DNA of 64,000 nt from Streptococcus oralis (GTDB lineage: Bacteria > Bacillota > Bacilli > Lactobacillales > Streptococcaceae), in assembly GCF_002386345.1 (NCBI RefSeq), contig NZ_CP023507.1:434001-498000 (forward strand). Direction: 5' to 3'. Position 1 is the stretch's first letter. The number at the start of each line of letters is the position of its first letter. The notes below the pieces were generated by a model, which had not been told where the DNA came from, made no database searches, and worked only from the letters and a program-made list of their open reading frames with translations. A program made the position numbers and the translations under genes. Below, piece after piece: positions 36,490 to 45,544 of the stretch.

Positions 36490-37085
36490 TGGAAGAAAAA
36501 ATCATTAAACGTAGTCCCAAGAAAATCATTTGGAATACCTTGTTCGGTCTTTTCGTCTTGTTACCTCTATCTTATCTCTATTCGTATTCGGAAAAGGGGA
36601 GCAAACTTCATGCGATAAGTCTTTTGTTTATGCTAGTTGTCCTCTTTTGTGCTGGAGTAGTCATTTATCAGACATACAGACTGTTAAGCTTGGATAAGGA
36701 GTATTTGAGATTCACAGTTGAGGGGTTTTACTACAAACCGAATCCAAAGAAACCCAGTCATTTCTATGCTTGGGCAGATGTAGAGGAATTTTCCTTCTCT
36801 CGGATTGGAGGAAAGTATAGGAATTCCTATCGGATTGAAGTTTATTTTAAAAACAAGGAAAATGTGAAATCCCAATCACTTCTAGCTCTACTGAAGAGAA
36901 GGTGTTTCCCTTTTCATCCGTCAGCAGATTTGATCATCCCTATCATTCTACTAGATGTAGATTTTCCTGAAAGGGTCTATGAGATCATGAAGTACTATGA
37001 AAGAGAATGGCGTATCGAACAAAATCGTCAAGCAAGAAAAGAGGCAAAACAAGCTTCGAAAAGCAAATCTTCCAAACCGTCATAG
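36486..37085 (+). CDS. Membrane protein of unknown function with PH-like cytosolic part
   Basis: 199 residues. Two membrane helices (about residues 15-32 and 42-62) are followed by a beta-rich region (RFTVEGFYYKPNPK...YAWADVEEFSF) that resembles small PH-like domains, a Leu-rich segment and a Lys-rich C-terminal tail. No enzyme motif. Its ATG overlaps the end of the ABC-F gene by 4 nt, so it is the last gene of the dapB unit. Confidence 0.75.
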   Translation: MMEEKIIKRSPKKIIWNTLFGLFVLLPLSYLYSYSEKGSKLHAISLLFMLVVLFCAGVVIYQTYRLLSLDKEYLRFTVEGFYYKPNPKKPSHFYAWADVEEFSFSRIGGKYRNSYRIEVYFKNKENVKSQSLLALLKRRCFPFHPSADLIIPIILLDVDFPERVYEIMKYYEREWRIEQNRQARKEAKQASKSKSSKPS

Positions 37086-37112
37086 TCTGTCTTTGCTTAA
37101 AGTAGAATAATC

Positions 37113-37141
37113 AAAAAGGCCCTATCCACTGGATAGGGTCA
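37113..37141 (-). terminator. mntE terminator
   Basis: CCCTATCC-ACT-GGATAGGG hairpin followed on the minus strand by GCCTTTTTGA. The mntE stop codon lies within a base of the stem. On the plus strand the T tract is poorer, so it mainly ends mntE. Confidence 0.75.
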
Positions 37142-38332
37142 CTGTTTGTCTTCTTTTTTAGTTTCCTGGTGGAAAGTATTTTGCCAAGTCTCATGGCGAC
37201 GCCAGATACTGGTATGGACGATGCTATCTAGCTCATAGCAAATGAGCTTGGTTTTCTGACTAATGGAAGTGATTTGAATATCCTTAATAGCAGCTTTAAG
37301 TTCTTTTTCGGCTTGATAAGCGACTTTATCCATCTGCTCTCCATCTTGACGGATATAGAGAAAGTCCTCAGCAAGGAGTTCTTCTAGCTGATTTCCTTGG
37401 TCAATCAATTGCTCACGCATGAGCAGTTTTTTATAGACATTGTCTAAAATCTCGTCCTCAGGTATGGGAGCTGGCTCGATATGGACATCGGTATCAAAGA
37501 CTCCAAAACGCTCTTCCAGCATGGATTCGACCTGGTCCGCAATTTCGTGACTCTCATAGACTGATAAGTCGGGATTCATTTCTAAGGTGATATCAAGGTA
37601 GATATTGCTACCGTAGGTACGCCCTCTTTGGGACTTGACCTTACTAATCTTTGGAATCTCCATGATGGCCTTTTGGTAGTCCTCTAGCAGACGGTCATCA
37701 AAACCATCTGAAAGACTGAAGGAAGACTCGATAAAGATATCATAGGCTGTTTTTAAGATAAAGAAGGTGATGATGATAGCGACCAATTTATCCACGATAG
37801 GGTAATTGAAACTGCTGGCTAGGATAGCAATGGTCGTCCCAAGCGAGGTGACAGCATCGGAAAGATTGTCCTTAGCAGCTGCCTTGAGAGCCTTGGATTT
37901 GGATTTCTTACTGAGGCGTGTGTTATAGAGATAAACAGCAAACATGACCGCTGCTGAAATGATTCCTAGAATCGCTCCCAAAGGATCAATAGGTGTTTGT
38001 TCCCGACTAAGGATTTTCTGAATGGTGTCCCGAAGCACATCAAAACCAACATAGAACATGATGATGGAAGTAATCAAGCTAGCCAAATCTTCAATCTTCC
38101 AGTGACCAAAGCGATGGTCACGGTCTGCAGGTTGGCGGGCCATCCGAATCCCAATCAAGAGAGCAACGTTTCCAATGATGTCCGATACGTTGTTGAAACC
38201 ATCTGCCACCAAACTGGAAGAATGCAGGAGGTGGCCAGTTGCCAATTTTGCAGCAGACAAGAGGAGGTAGGTCGAAATGCTGATAATGGCTCCGCGCTCT
38301 GCCAATTTGAGATTTGACATGGATTGGTTCAT
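37139..38332 (-). CDS. mntE: Cation diffusion facilitator, probable manganese exporter
   Basis: 397 residues. Six membrane helices in the first ~210 residues, with the CDF metal-site motifs AVADGFNN-type (SSLVADGFNNVSDI, about residue 41-50) and DNLSDAVTS (about 165); then a cytoplasmic domain with HEIADQVE and DVHIEPAP and an extended C-terminal tail. Length and sequence fit the pneumococcal Mn2+ exporter MntE. Nearby mgtA under a manganese riboswitch supports manganese homeostasis. AAGGAAG precedes the ATG on the minus strand. Confidence 0.9.
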   Translation of the reverse strand: MNQSMSNLKLAERGAIISISTYLLLSAAKLATGHLLHSSSLVADGFNNVSDIIGNVALLIGIRMARQPADRDHRFGHWKIEDLASLITSIIMFYVGFDVLRDTIQKILSREQTPIDPLGAILGIISAAVMFAVYLYNTRLSKKSKSKALKAAAKDNLSDAVTSLGTTIAILASSFNYPIVDKLVAIIITFFILKTAYDIFIESSFSLSDGFDDRLLEDYQKAIMEIPKISKVKSQRGRTYGSNIYLDITLEMNPDLSVYESHEIADQVESMLEERFGVFDTDVHIEPAPIPEDEILDNVYKKLLMREQLIDQGNQLEELLAEDFLYIRQDGEQMDKVAYQAEKELKAAIKDIQITSISQKTKLICYELDSIVHTSIWRRHETWQNTFHQETKKEDKQ

Positions 38333-38365
38333 CGGACTTCCTTTCTAGGCATATAGTATTCTTAC

Positions 38366-38394
38366 ATTATACTGGTTTTCAAAGGAAAATTCAA
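38366..38394 (-). promoter_or_regulatory. mntE promoter
   Basis: On the minus strand, TTGAAT, 17-nt spacer, TATAAT, about 34 nt upstream of the mntE start. Confidence 0.75.
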
Positions 38395-38445
38395 ACGATA
38401 TAGGCTTACAAGATTGGAGGTAAGCTAGTTTTTTATAAGGAAATG

Positions 38446-38454
38446 TGGTAGAAT
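38446..38454 (+). promoter_or_regulatory. Extended -10 promoter of the glycosylation cassette
   Basis: TGG-TAGAAT, 34 nt upstream of the first cassette gene and divergent from mntE; no -35 match is evident. Confidence 0.5.
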
Positions 38455-38488
38455 TGAAGAGTAATATTTATTCGAAAGAGAGCTTGTA

Positions 38489-40099
38489 ATGATAAATAAA
38501 AATATGGTCAGTAGGCTACTTAGCTTAAGTTTTTTATTTTTGCCATTTTTATTTTTTTATCTCTATATATCGATGAGAGGTTTTGAATATCCTGTAGTAG
38601 ATGATATCATGGTGAATCAAACTATATTATCTGGGGATAATATGCTATTACCCTATGTAGGAATTTTATTATCTACAGGGTTGGTCTTTCTTCAAAAAAT
38701 TTTTACTGATTGGAATATTTTTTTTATCTTTTTAGTTAGTATTTATTGTATTAGTTTTGGTGTCTATGCTATCTTTTTTTATAAGAAAAAACTGTATCTT
38801 TTGCTTCCAATTGTGTTTTTAGCCCAATTGATACTTATTAAATATTTTTCTTTTTCCGTTATCGCATATTTATCAGCTACAGCAGCAACTTTTTTACTAT
38901 TTGACAAAAGGTACATTTCAGGACTATCACTATTGTTCATTGGTTTATCCATTCGACCTCAAATTATATCAAGCTTTATTTTACTGTTATTCCCTTTTCT
39001 GCTCTTTGAGTGGATATCTTCTAAAAAAAGAAAAGAAGTTGTTTTATTATTTAGCGTCATTTTACTGATTTTTGCTTCCAATAAACTATATACACTAGGG
39101 AAAGCTGACGTACAGGAGTATTTGACATGGAATGCCCTAAGTACGAATTTGAGAGATTATCCTGCTATTGATTATCAAAGACATGCGAATGAATTTGAAG
39201 CTTTGGGAGTAAGTGAGAATGATTTGAATGTCTCCACCTACTGGTTATTTGCTGAAAAAAAAGCCTTAAGCAATACTCTTTTAACAAACATTCAATCTGT
39301 TCGCTCCCTCTCAGAGAAATACTCGTTTAATCTGCCTCAGATGATATCAGATTTTTTTAAGAATAGTATACTGACAACCTTCTCTTTAGTACTGATTAGT
39401 TGGTTCTTGATTTTTAAGCCTAAGAAGCTATACGGATGGTTTGTACCGATTTCCCCCTTACTTTTAATTGGAGCTCTCTTTGTTAGACAGAGGGTAGTAG
39501 AGCGCGTATATATCCCTCTAATAGTATGTTTCTTATTAGTATTTATTTTTTATGCTCGATCATTTTATGAAAAAAGATGTTTATTTGATAAGAGGAAGGT
39601 GTTCCTTAGCTTACAAATAATGGGAATACTAGGAGGAGCAGTATGGATAAATCAGCTTGGACAAGAACTGTATTGGTTTCCCTATATTCAATCGTCAGTA
39701 GTCTCAGAGTACCAAAATCTTGTACAGAGGAATTCGGATAAACTTATTGTTTTTGGTGGATATGGCACTTTGGTTTCTTCACAGCCTACATTGTCAACTT
39801 TTAAATTAAGACCCAATCAGTTAGTGACAAATACAACTACATTAGGAAATTGGCAAACTTTTTCTCCTCATTATTATGAACAAATGAAACGATACGGAGT
39901 TGAAGAACCTGAAAATCTGTTGTCTTCTGCAATCAACAATCAGAATATTCTCTTCTTTTGGTCCACTTCCTCAGGGAATATGGATAGTGTTAAAAAAATT
40001 ATGAAAGAACATTATCAGAAGGATGTTTACTTTGAGGAAGTTGAATCTGTCACTTCAGATATGAGCGTTTATCGTTTAAAATTAGGAACAGGAGGATAG
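38489..40099 (+). CDS. Polytopic membrane protein, probable GT-C-type glycosyltransferase
   Basis: 536 residues with about ten to twelve hydrophobic helices through residue ~390 and a soluble C-terminal part. An early extracytoplasmic acidic motif EYPVVDDIM (about residue 33-41) could be the catalytic Asp loop of a GT-C enzyme that moves a sugar from a lipid-linked donor to an envelope polymer. This assignment rests on topology and context, since I recognise no family directly. The gene is much more AT-rich than its neighbours. A GtrB-like donor synthase and an acyltransferase follow. Confidence 0.6.
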   Translation: MINKNMVSRLLSLSFLFLPFLFFYLYISMRGFEYPVVDDIMVNQTILSGDNMLLPYVGILLSTGLVFLQKIFTDWNIFFIFLVSIYCISFGVYAIFFYKKKLYLLLPIVFLAQLILIKYFSFSVIAYLSATAATFLLFDKRYISGLSLLFIGLSIRPQIISSFILLLFPFLLFEWISSKKRKEVVLLFSVILLIFASNKLYTLGKADVQEYLTWNALSTNLRDYPAIDYQRHANEFEALGVSENDLNVSTYWLFAEKKALSNTLLTNIQSVRSLSEKYSFNLPQMISDFFKNSILTTFSLVLISWFLIFKPKKLYGWFVPISPLLLIGALFVRQRVVERVYIPLIVCFLLVFIFYARSFYEKRCLFDKRKVFLSLQIMGILGGAVWINQLGQELYWFPYIQSSVVSEYQNLVQRNSDKLIVFGGYGTLVSSQPTLSTFKLRPNQLVTNTTTLGNWQTFSPHYYEQMKRYGVEEPENLLSSAINNQNILFFWSTSSGNMDSVKKIMKEHYQKDVYFEEVESVTSDMSVYRLKLGTGG

Positions 40100-40100
40100 T

Positions 40101-41132
40101 ATGAAGAACCGAATTGGTTACATAGATATGTCTAAAGGTTTAGCAATTATATTAGTTATCATTGGACATAGTAGCTTCGTTCCAAACAATGCAAAGTTGC
40201 TTCTCTATTCATTCCACATACCGTTGTTCTTTTTCTTATCTGGTTTTACTTTGAATGTTAGAAAATACGAAACCTTCTCAGGCTATTGTTTAAATAAGGT
40301 AAAGAGTTTAGTTATTCCTTTTTTCTTGCTAAATAGTTTTGTTTTTCTGTTTCAACTTTTTGTTATGTACCCTGATCAGGTTCTGAGTTTTGATATTCTT
40401 CATTTTATAAAACAGTTACTGATTTCAGATCGTTTGCATATTTATTTTCAATTATGGTTTTTGAATGTGATGTTTTTGGCTCATGTTTTCAGTTACTTTA
40501 TTTTAAAGAGAAGATGGAATTTGAGCCAGTGGGTGATAATAATCTTATCTCTCTTGGTTTTGGTCTATCTCGGACAGAAGGTATATGAGAGGGAGTATTA
40601 TTTAATTTGGAATATTGATTTAGTTCCTGTTGCTCTGATTTTCATCTTGCTGGGAGTATGGACTAAGAATAATTTACATCAATTAGAAAAGTATTTTTCA
40701 ATTTACCTTTTACCGATTGGACTTATTCTTACCAATTATAGCAGTAAACTAAACTATCGAGTGAGTGGCTATCAAATTGTTGATTTGTATTATCAGCAAA
40801 TTGGGAATCATTTCTTATTTTACTTGGCAGCTATTTCAGGAATTTGGAGTGTTCTTATATTTTTTAAAACAATTCCAGAGAGTTCCATTTTGAAATCAAT
40901 CGGCCAAAAAACGTTGATTTATTATGGAGTACATTCGCCGATAGTTCTGGTGTTAGTAGAAAAATTAGTTAAAGAATTGTCTACGAAATATACTGGAATT
41001 TTTGTTAATCAATATATAACGACAGTTTTTGTAGTTATATTAACAATTTTGGGCTGTGAATTGATAGTCAGGATGTTTAGAGGAACCAACTTTCCTTTTG
41101 GGATAAAAAGATTAGGAGAAAGAGATGAGTAG
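40101..41132 (+). CDS. Acyltransferase 3 family membrane protein (OafA/WecH-like)
   Basis: 343 residues with about ten membrane helices. The N-terminus shows the family pattern RIGYIDMSKGLAIILVIIGH, with the conserved His (about residue 22), followed by FHIPLFFFLSGFTL. Such proteins O-acetylate sugars of envelope polymers. GGAGG, inside the end of the previous gene, lies six bases before the ATG, so the two are coupled. AT-rich like its neighbours. Confidence 0.87.
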   Translation: MKNRIGYIDMSKGLAIILVIIGHSSFVPNNAKLLLYSFHIPLFFFLSGFTLNVRKYETFSGYCLNKVKSLVIPFFLLNSFVFLFQLFVMYPDQVLSFDILHFIKQLLISDRLHIYFQLWFLNVMFLAHVFSYFILKRRWNLSQWVIIILSLLVLVYLGQKVYEREYYLIWNIDLVPVALIFILLGVWTKNNLHQLEKYFSIYLLPIGLILTNYSSKLNYRVSGYQIVDLYYQQIGNHFLFYLAAISGIWSVLIFFKTIPESSILKSIGQKTLIYYGVHSPIVLVLVEKLVKELSTKYTGIFVNQYITTVFVVILTILGCELIVRMFRGTNFPFGIKRLGERDE

Positions 41133-42111
41133 ACACAAGCCAATTTTATATATCGTTGTTCCATGTTATAACGAAGAACAAGTCTTACCGCATACTAATC
41201 CAATGTTTGTTGAAAAAATTGAACAATTAATAAAGAAAGAAGAAATCCACTGCCATAGTAAAATTATGTATGTAAACGATGGTAGTAAGGATCGGACTTG
41301 GGAACTGATAGAAAGTTATGCTAAATCTATCCCTTCTGTGGTTGGTGTATCGCAAAGTCGTAACAGAGGTCATCAAAGTAGTGTACTTGCAGGTATGTAT
41401 GAGGCCATTCAGTTTGCTGATATTGTCATTACTATTGATGCCGATGGACAAGATGATATCAATTGTATGGATAAAATGATTGAAGAATATAAAAGCGGTT
41501 CTGAAATTGTCTACGGTGTACGTGATAACCGTGATACGGACTCTGCTTTTAAACGAATTACAGCTGAAGGTTTTTATAAAGTTTTACGCCTATTCGGAGC
41601 AGAAGTCGTTTTTAATCATGCTGACTATCGATTGGTTTCTAAAAGATTCTTGAAGGAATTAGAAAAATTCCCTGAGGTCAATCTTTTTCTTCGTGGTTTA
41701 ATGCCTTTAGTTGGCTTTAAATATTCTTACGTATCGTATAAGCGACATGAACGAATTGCTGGTGAGAGCCATTACCCACTGTCTAAAATGCTTGGTTTGG
41801 CTATGGATGGTATTACAAGTTTATCAATAAAACCGATTCGGTTGATTACAAGTCTTGGTGTTTTGACGTCACTCTTTAGTTTTCTATTGATTATTTGGGT
41901 TATATGGAGTAAGTTTGCTGGTACAGTCGTGGCTGGCTGGGCGAGCACCTATGCAATAGTTAGCTTACTTGGTGGAGTTCAATTGATTAGTTTGGGTGTA
42001 ATTGGTGAGTATGTTGGAAAAATTTATCTGGAAACAAAACGTCGTCCTAGATATATTATCAGTGAACGTACTTTTGATTCAGAAAGTGTTTCATCTGATT
42101 TTAACCCTTGA
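41125..42111 (+). CDS. GtrB-like polyprenyl-phosphate glycosyltransferase
   Basis: 328 residues. GT-A domain with YIVVPCYNEEQVLP, NDGSKDRT and TIDADGQDD, then two membrane helices (about residues 235-260 and 270-295) and the KIYLETKRRP tail, the same architecture as the protein at 18.6 kb. It likely loads a hexose on undecaprenyl phosphate for transfer by the upstream GT-C-like protein. No GtrA-type flippase gene is present in the cassette. Overlaps the acyltransferase gene by 8 nt; its stop codon lies in the mgtA -35 box. Confidence 0.88.
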   Translation: MSRHKPILYIVVPCYNEEQVLPHTNPMFVEKIEQLIKKEEIHCHSKIMYVNDGSKDRTWELIESYAKSIPSVVGVSQSRNRGHQSSVLAGMYEAIQFADIVITIDADGQDDINCMDKMIEEYKSGSEIVYGVRDNRDTDSAFKRITAEGFYKVLRLFGAEVVFNHADYRLVSKRFLKELEKFPEVNLFLRGLMPLVGFKYSYVSYKRHERIAGESHYPLSKMLGLAMDGITSLSIKPIRLITSLGVLTSLFSFLLIIWVIWSKFAGTVVAGWASTYAIVSLLGGVQLISLGVIGEYVGKIYLETKRRPRYIISERTFDSESVSSDFNP

Positions 42112-42135
42112 AAACTTTTCAAATTTTGATATAAT
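42108..42135 (+). promoter_or_regulatory. mgtA promoter
   Basis: TTGAAA (42108-42113), 16-nt spacer, extended TGA-TATAAT (42130-42135). The -35 box overlaps the stop codon of the preceding glycosyltransferase gene. Confidence 0.8.
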
Positions 42136-42140
42136 AGTAC

Positions 42141-42264
42141 TACTCAAGGGAGTAGCTGGCAGAAACCTGTGATAGTGTCGTCATTCCGAATTGTATACTG
42201 AAAAGTATGTTTTCCGGCACTATCTTAAACAGCGAGACTTGTTATGATTAACAGGTCTCTTTTT
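42141..42264 (+). ncRNA. yybP-ykoY manganese riboswitch
   Basis: The leader begins with a short closing stem and the family-typical GGGAGTAGC segment, and contains a long GATAGTG...CACTATC helix (around 42172-42225). It ends in an intrinsic terminator GAGACTTGTTA-TGAT-TAACAGGTCTC plus TTTTT (42234-42264). Arrangement and neighbouring gene match the known manganese-sensing riboswitch upstream of streptococcal mgtA, where Mn2+ binding prevents termination and switches the exporter on. Confidence 0.85.
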
Positions 42265-42321
42265 GTTTGTCATAAAACTAAAAGAGAACTTGTTTTGCAC
42301 ACAATGTCAAGGAGGAGACAC

Positions 42322-45018
42322 ATGTCAAAAGAACAAAAACGCCAAGCGTTTTATACTCAAAGTCCTGAAGAGGTCTTGAAGTCGGTTGAAGCAACTGAGC
42401 AAGGTCTCTCGTCTAGCGAAGCACAGAAACGCCTAGCTGAATATGGACGCAATGAACTGGAAGAGGGTGAGAAAAAATCTCTCCTAGTCAAATTTATCGA
42501 GCAATTTAAGGATTTGATGATTATCATCCTAGTTGCTGCGGCTATCTTGTCAGTCGTAACTTCTGGTGGGGAAGATATCGCAGATGCCATCATTATCCTT
42601 GCTGTGGTTATCATCAACGCTGCCTTTGGTGTTTACCAAGAAGGAAAAGCAGAAGAAGCCATCGAAGCCCTCAAATCTATGTCTAGTCCAGCTGCTCGCG
42701 TTATTCGTGATGGACACATGGCTGAGATTGATTCCAAAGAATTGGTACCAGGTGATATCGTAGCTCTCGAAGCAGGTGATGTAGTGCCAGCAGACCTACG
42801 TTTGCTAGAAGCTAATTCTCTTAAAATCGAAGAAGCAGCTCTGACAGGTGAGTCTGTTCCAGTTGAAAAAGATTTGACTGTAGAACTCGCTGCAGATGCT
42901 GGTATTGGTGACCGTGTCAATATGGCCTTCCAAAACTCAAACGTGACCTACGGTCGTGGTCTTGGTGTTGTTGTCAATACAGGTATGTATACTGAAGTGG
43001 GTCATATCGCTGGCATGCTCCAAGATGCGGATGAGACAGATACGCCACTCAAACAAAACTTGAACAACCTTTCTAAGGTTTTGACCTATGCTATCTTGGT
43101 CATTGCCCTTGTTACTTTTGTTGTTGGTGTCTTCATTCAAGGAAAAAATCCACTTGGTGAGTTGATGACCTCTGTTGCGCTTGCTGTTGCAGCCGTTCCA
43201 GAAGGACTCCCAGCTATCGTGACGATCGTTCTTGCCCTTGGTACTCAAGTTTTGGCCAAACGAAACTCTATCGTTCGTAAGTTGCCAGCAGTCGAAACAC
43301 TTGGTTCAACAGAAATCATCGCTTCTGATAAGACTGGTACACTTACCATGAACAAGATGACAGTCGAGAAAGTCTTCTATGACGCAGTCCTACATGACTC
43401 AGCTGATGAGATTGAACTTGGCTTGGACATGCCCCTACTTCGTTCTGTTGTCTTGGCCAACGATACCAAGATTGATGCTGAAGGAAACCTGATTGGGGAT
43501 CCAACGGAAACAGCCTTCATCCAGTATGCCTTGGACAAGGGTTACGATGTTAAAGGGTTCTTAGAGAAATATCCTCGTGTAGCTGAATTACCGTTTGACT
43601 CAGATCGTAAACTCATGTCAACGGTTCATCCATTGCCAGATGGTAAATTCCTCGTGGCAGTCAAGGGGGCTCCAGATCAACTCTTGAAACGTTGTGTTGC
43701 TCGTGATAAGGCTGGAGATGTTGCTCCGATTGATGAGAAAGTCACTGAATTAATCCATACAAACAACTCGGAAATGGCTCACCAAGCCTTGCGTGTCCTT
43801 GCAGGTGCTTATAAGATTATAGATAGTATTCCAGAAAATCTTACTTCTGAAGAGCTTGAAAACAACTTGATCTTTACTGGTTTGATTGGGATGATTGACC
43901 CTGAGCGTGCCGAAGCGGCAGAAGCCGTTCGTGTCGCTAAGGAAGCGGGAATCCGTCCAATCATGATTACGGGTGACCACCAAGACACAGCAGAAGCTAT
44001 TGCCAAACGTTTGGGAATTATCGATGAAAATGACTCGGAAGACCGTGTCTTGACTGGTGCTGAGCTTAACGAACTTTCTGATGAAGAATTTGAAAAAGTC
44101 GTTGGTCAATACTCTGTTTATGCGCGTGTATCTCCGGAGCACAAGGTTCGTATCGTGAAAGCTTGGCAAAACCAAGGTAAGGTCGTTGCCATGACAGGTG
44201 ACGGTGTTAATGATGCGCCAGCTCTGAAAACAGCCGACATCGGTATCGGTATGGGAATCACTGGTACAGAGGTTTCTAAGGGAGCTTCTGACATGATTCT
44301 TGCGGATGATAACTTTGCGACCATTATCGTCGCAGTTGAAGAAGGACGTAAGGTCTTCTCAAATATTCAAAAGACCATTCAGTACTTACTTTCTGCCAAT
44401 ACTGCTGAAGTATTAACTATCTTCTTATCAACCTTGTTTGGTTGGGACGTCTTGCAGCCAGTTCATCTTTTGTGGATCAACTTGGTAACCGATACCTTCC
44501 CAGCTATCGCTCTTGGTGTTGAACCTGCTGAGCCAGGTGTTATGACCCACAAACCTCGTGGACGTAAGTCAAGCTTCTTCTCAGGTGGTGTTTTGAGTTC
44601 TATCATCTATCAAGGTGTACTCCAAGCAGCTATTGTTATGAGTGTTTATGGACTTGCAATTGCTTACCCAGTTCATGTGGGTGACAATCATGCCATTCAT
44701 GCGGATGCCCTTACTATGGCCTTTGCAACCCTTGGTTTGATTCAACTATTCCATGCCTACAATGTCAAGTCTGTTTACCAATCCATCTTGACAGTTGGCC
44801 CATTCAAGTCTAAGACCTTTAACTGGTCCATCTTGGTATCCTTCATCCTTCTCATGGCAACAATCGTCGTAGAACCGCTTGAAGGTATCTTCCATGTTAC
44901 CAAACTGGACTTGTCACAATGGGGTATTGTTCTAGCTGGAAGCTTCTCAATGATACTTATCGTCGAAATCGTTAAGTTTGTTCAACGTAAACTTGGTCTT
45001 GATAAGAATGCGATTTAA
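42322..45018 (+). CDS. mgtA: P-type Ca2+/Mn2+-exporting ATPase (MgtA/CaxP, PacL-like)
   Basis: 898 residues from ATG 42322, chosen because GGAGGAGA lies three to ten bases upstream; an earlier in-frame ATG at 42244 lies inside the riboswitch terminator. P2-type pump with TGES (about residue 179), PEGLP in helix 4 (about 300), the phosphorylated Asp in SDKTGTLT (about 345), MTGDGVNDAPAL (about 625) and ten predicted helices. The pneumococcal orthologue exports calcium and manganese. A manganese riboswitch and the nearby mntE gene agree with this role. Confidence 0.93.
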   Translation: MSKEQKRQAFYTQSPEEVLKSVEATEQGLSSSEAQKRLAEYGRNELEEGEKKSLLVKFIEQFKDLMIIILVAAAILSVVTSGGEDIADAIIILAVVIINAAFGVYQEGKAEEAIEALKSMSSPAARVIRDGHMAEIDSKELVPGDIVALEAGDVVPADLRLLEANSLKIEEAALTGESVPVEKDLTVELAADAGIGDRVNMAFQNSNVTYGRGLGVVVNTGMYTEVGHIAGMLQDADETDTPLKQNLNNLSKVLTYAILVIALVTFVVGVFIQGKNPLGELMTSVALAVAAVPEGLPAIVTIVLALGTQVLAKRNSIVRKLPAVETLGSTEIIASDKTGTLTMNKMTVEKVFYDAVLHDSADEIELGLDMPLLRSVVLANDTKIDAEGNLIGDPTETAFIQYALDKGYDVKGFLEKYPRVAELPFDSDRKLMSTVHPLPDGKFLVAVKGAPDQLLKRCVARDKAGDVAPIDEKVTELIHTNNSEMAHQALRVLAGAYKIIDSIPENLTSEELENNLIFTGLIGMIDPERAEAAEAVRVAKEAGIRPIMITGDHQDTAEAIAKRLGIIDENDSEDRVLTGAELNELSDEEFEKVVGQYSVYARVSPEHKVRIVKAWQNQGKVVAMTGDGVNDAPALKTADIGIGMGITGTEVSKGASDMILADDNFATIIVAVEEGRKVFSNIQKTIQYLLSANTAEVLTIFLSTLFGWDVLQPVHLLWINLVTDTFPAIALGVEPAEPGVMTHKPRGRKSSFFSGGVLSSIIYQGVLQAAIVMSVYGLAIAYPVHVGDNHAIHADALTMAFATLGLIQLFHAYNVKSVYQSILTVGPFKSKTFNWSILVSFILLMATIVVEPLEGIFHVTKLDLSQWGIVLAGSFSMILIVEIVKFVQRKLGLDKNAI

Positions 45019-45022
45019 AAAG

Positions 45023-45048
45023 AAAGTCATCTTCGGATGACTTTTTTT
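45023..45048 (+). terminator. mgtA terminator
   Basis: AAAGTCATC-TTCG-GATGACTTT hairpin with UUCG loop followed by T residues. Confidence 0.9.
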
Positions 45049-45085
45049 GCATTTGAGGGAAAGGACTAGAAGTTGCCCCCTTTTG

Positions 45086-45094
45086 TGCTATAAT
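45086..45094 (+). promoter_or_regulatory. Extended -10 promoter of the deformylase-like gene
   Basis: TGC-TATAAT, 28 nt upstream of the start; no convincing -35 box. Confidence 0.55.
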
Positions 45095-45122
45095 AAAGTA
45101 AAGTTGTAAGGAGCGTAAGAGA

Positions 45123-45533
45123 ATGGAAAAGAGAATTGTCCGAGATGTCTTATTCTTGTCGCAGGTCTCGAAACCTGCAAGTCAAGAAGACCTTTATCTG
45201 GCTAAGGATTTGCAGGATACCCTGCTGGCTAATCTAGAGACCTGTGTCGGTCTGGCGGCTAATATGATTGGTGTGCAGAAGCGCGTGATTATCTTTAATC
45301 TTGGTCTAGTTCCCATGGTTATGTTTAACCCCATTCTCCTTTCCTATAAAGGACCTTACGAGACAGAGGAAGGTTGTTTATCCTTGACAGGAGTGAGACC
45401 AACGACTCGTTATGAAACGATTACGGTTTCCTATCGTGATAGTAAGTGGCAGGAGCAGACCATTACGCTAACAGGTTTTCCAGCTCAGATCTGCCAACAT
45501 GAACTGGATCATTTGGAAGGACGGATTATTTAG
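45123..45533 (+). CDS. Short peptide-deformylase-like protein
   Basis: 136 residues, shorter than the main deformylase of streptococci (about 200). The metal motifs EGCLS (Cys ligand, about residue 82) and HELDH (two His ligands, about 127-131) are intact, but motif 1 reads GLAANMIG where active deformylases have GxxAxQ, so the catalytic Gln is replaced by Asn. It could remove formyl groups weakly, act on another substrate, or be inactive. AAGGAG precedes the ATG. Transcribed with the next gene, 11 nt away. Confidence 0.82.
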   Translation: MEKRIVRDVLFLSQVSKPASQEDLYLAKDLQDTLLANLETCVGLAANMIGVQKRVIIFNLGLVPMVMFNPILLSYKGPYETEEGCLSLTGVRPTTRYETITVSYRDSKWQEQTITLTGFPAQICQHELDHLEGRII

Positions 45534-45544
45534 GAGGAACTCAG

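Noticed and set aside
42244-42321. Upstream ATG for mgtA
   Set aside because: It lies inside the riboswitch terminator hairpin; a strong ribosome-binding site precedes 42322.
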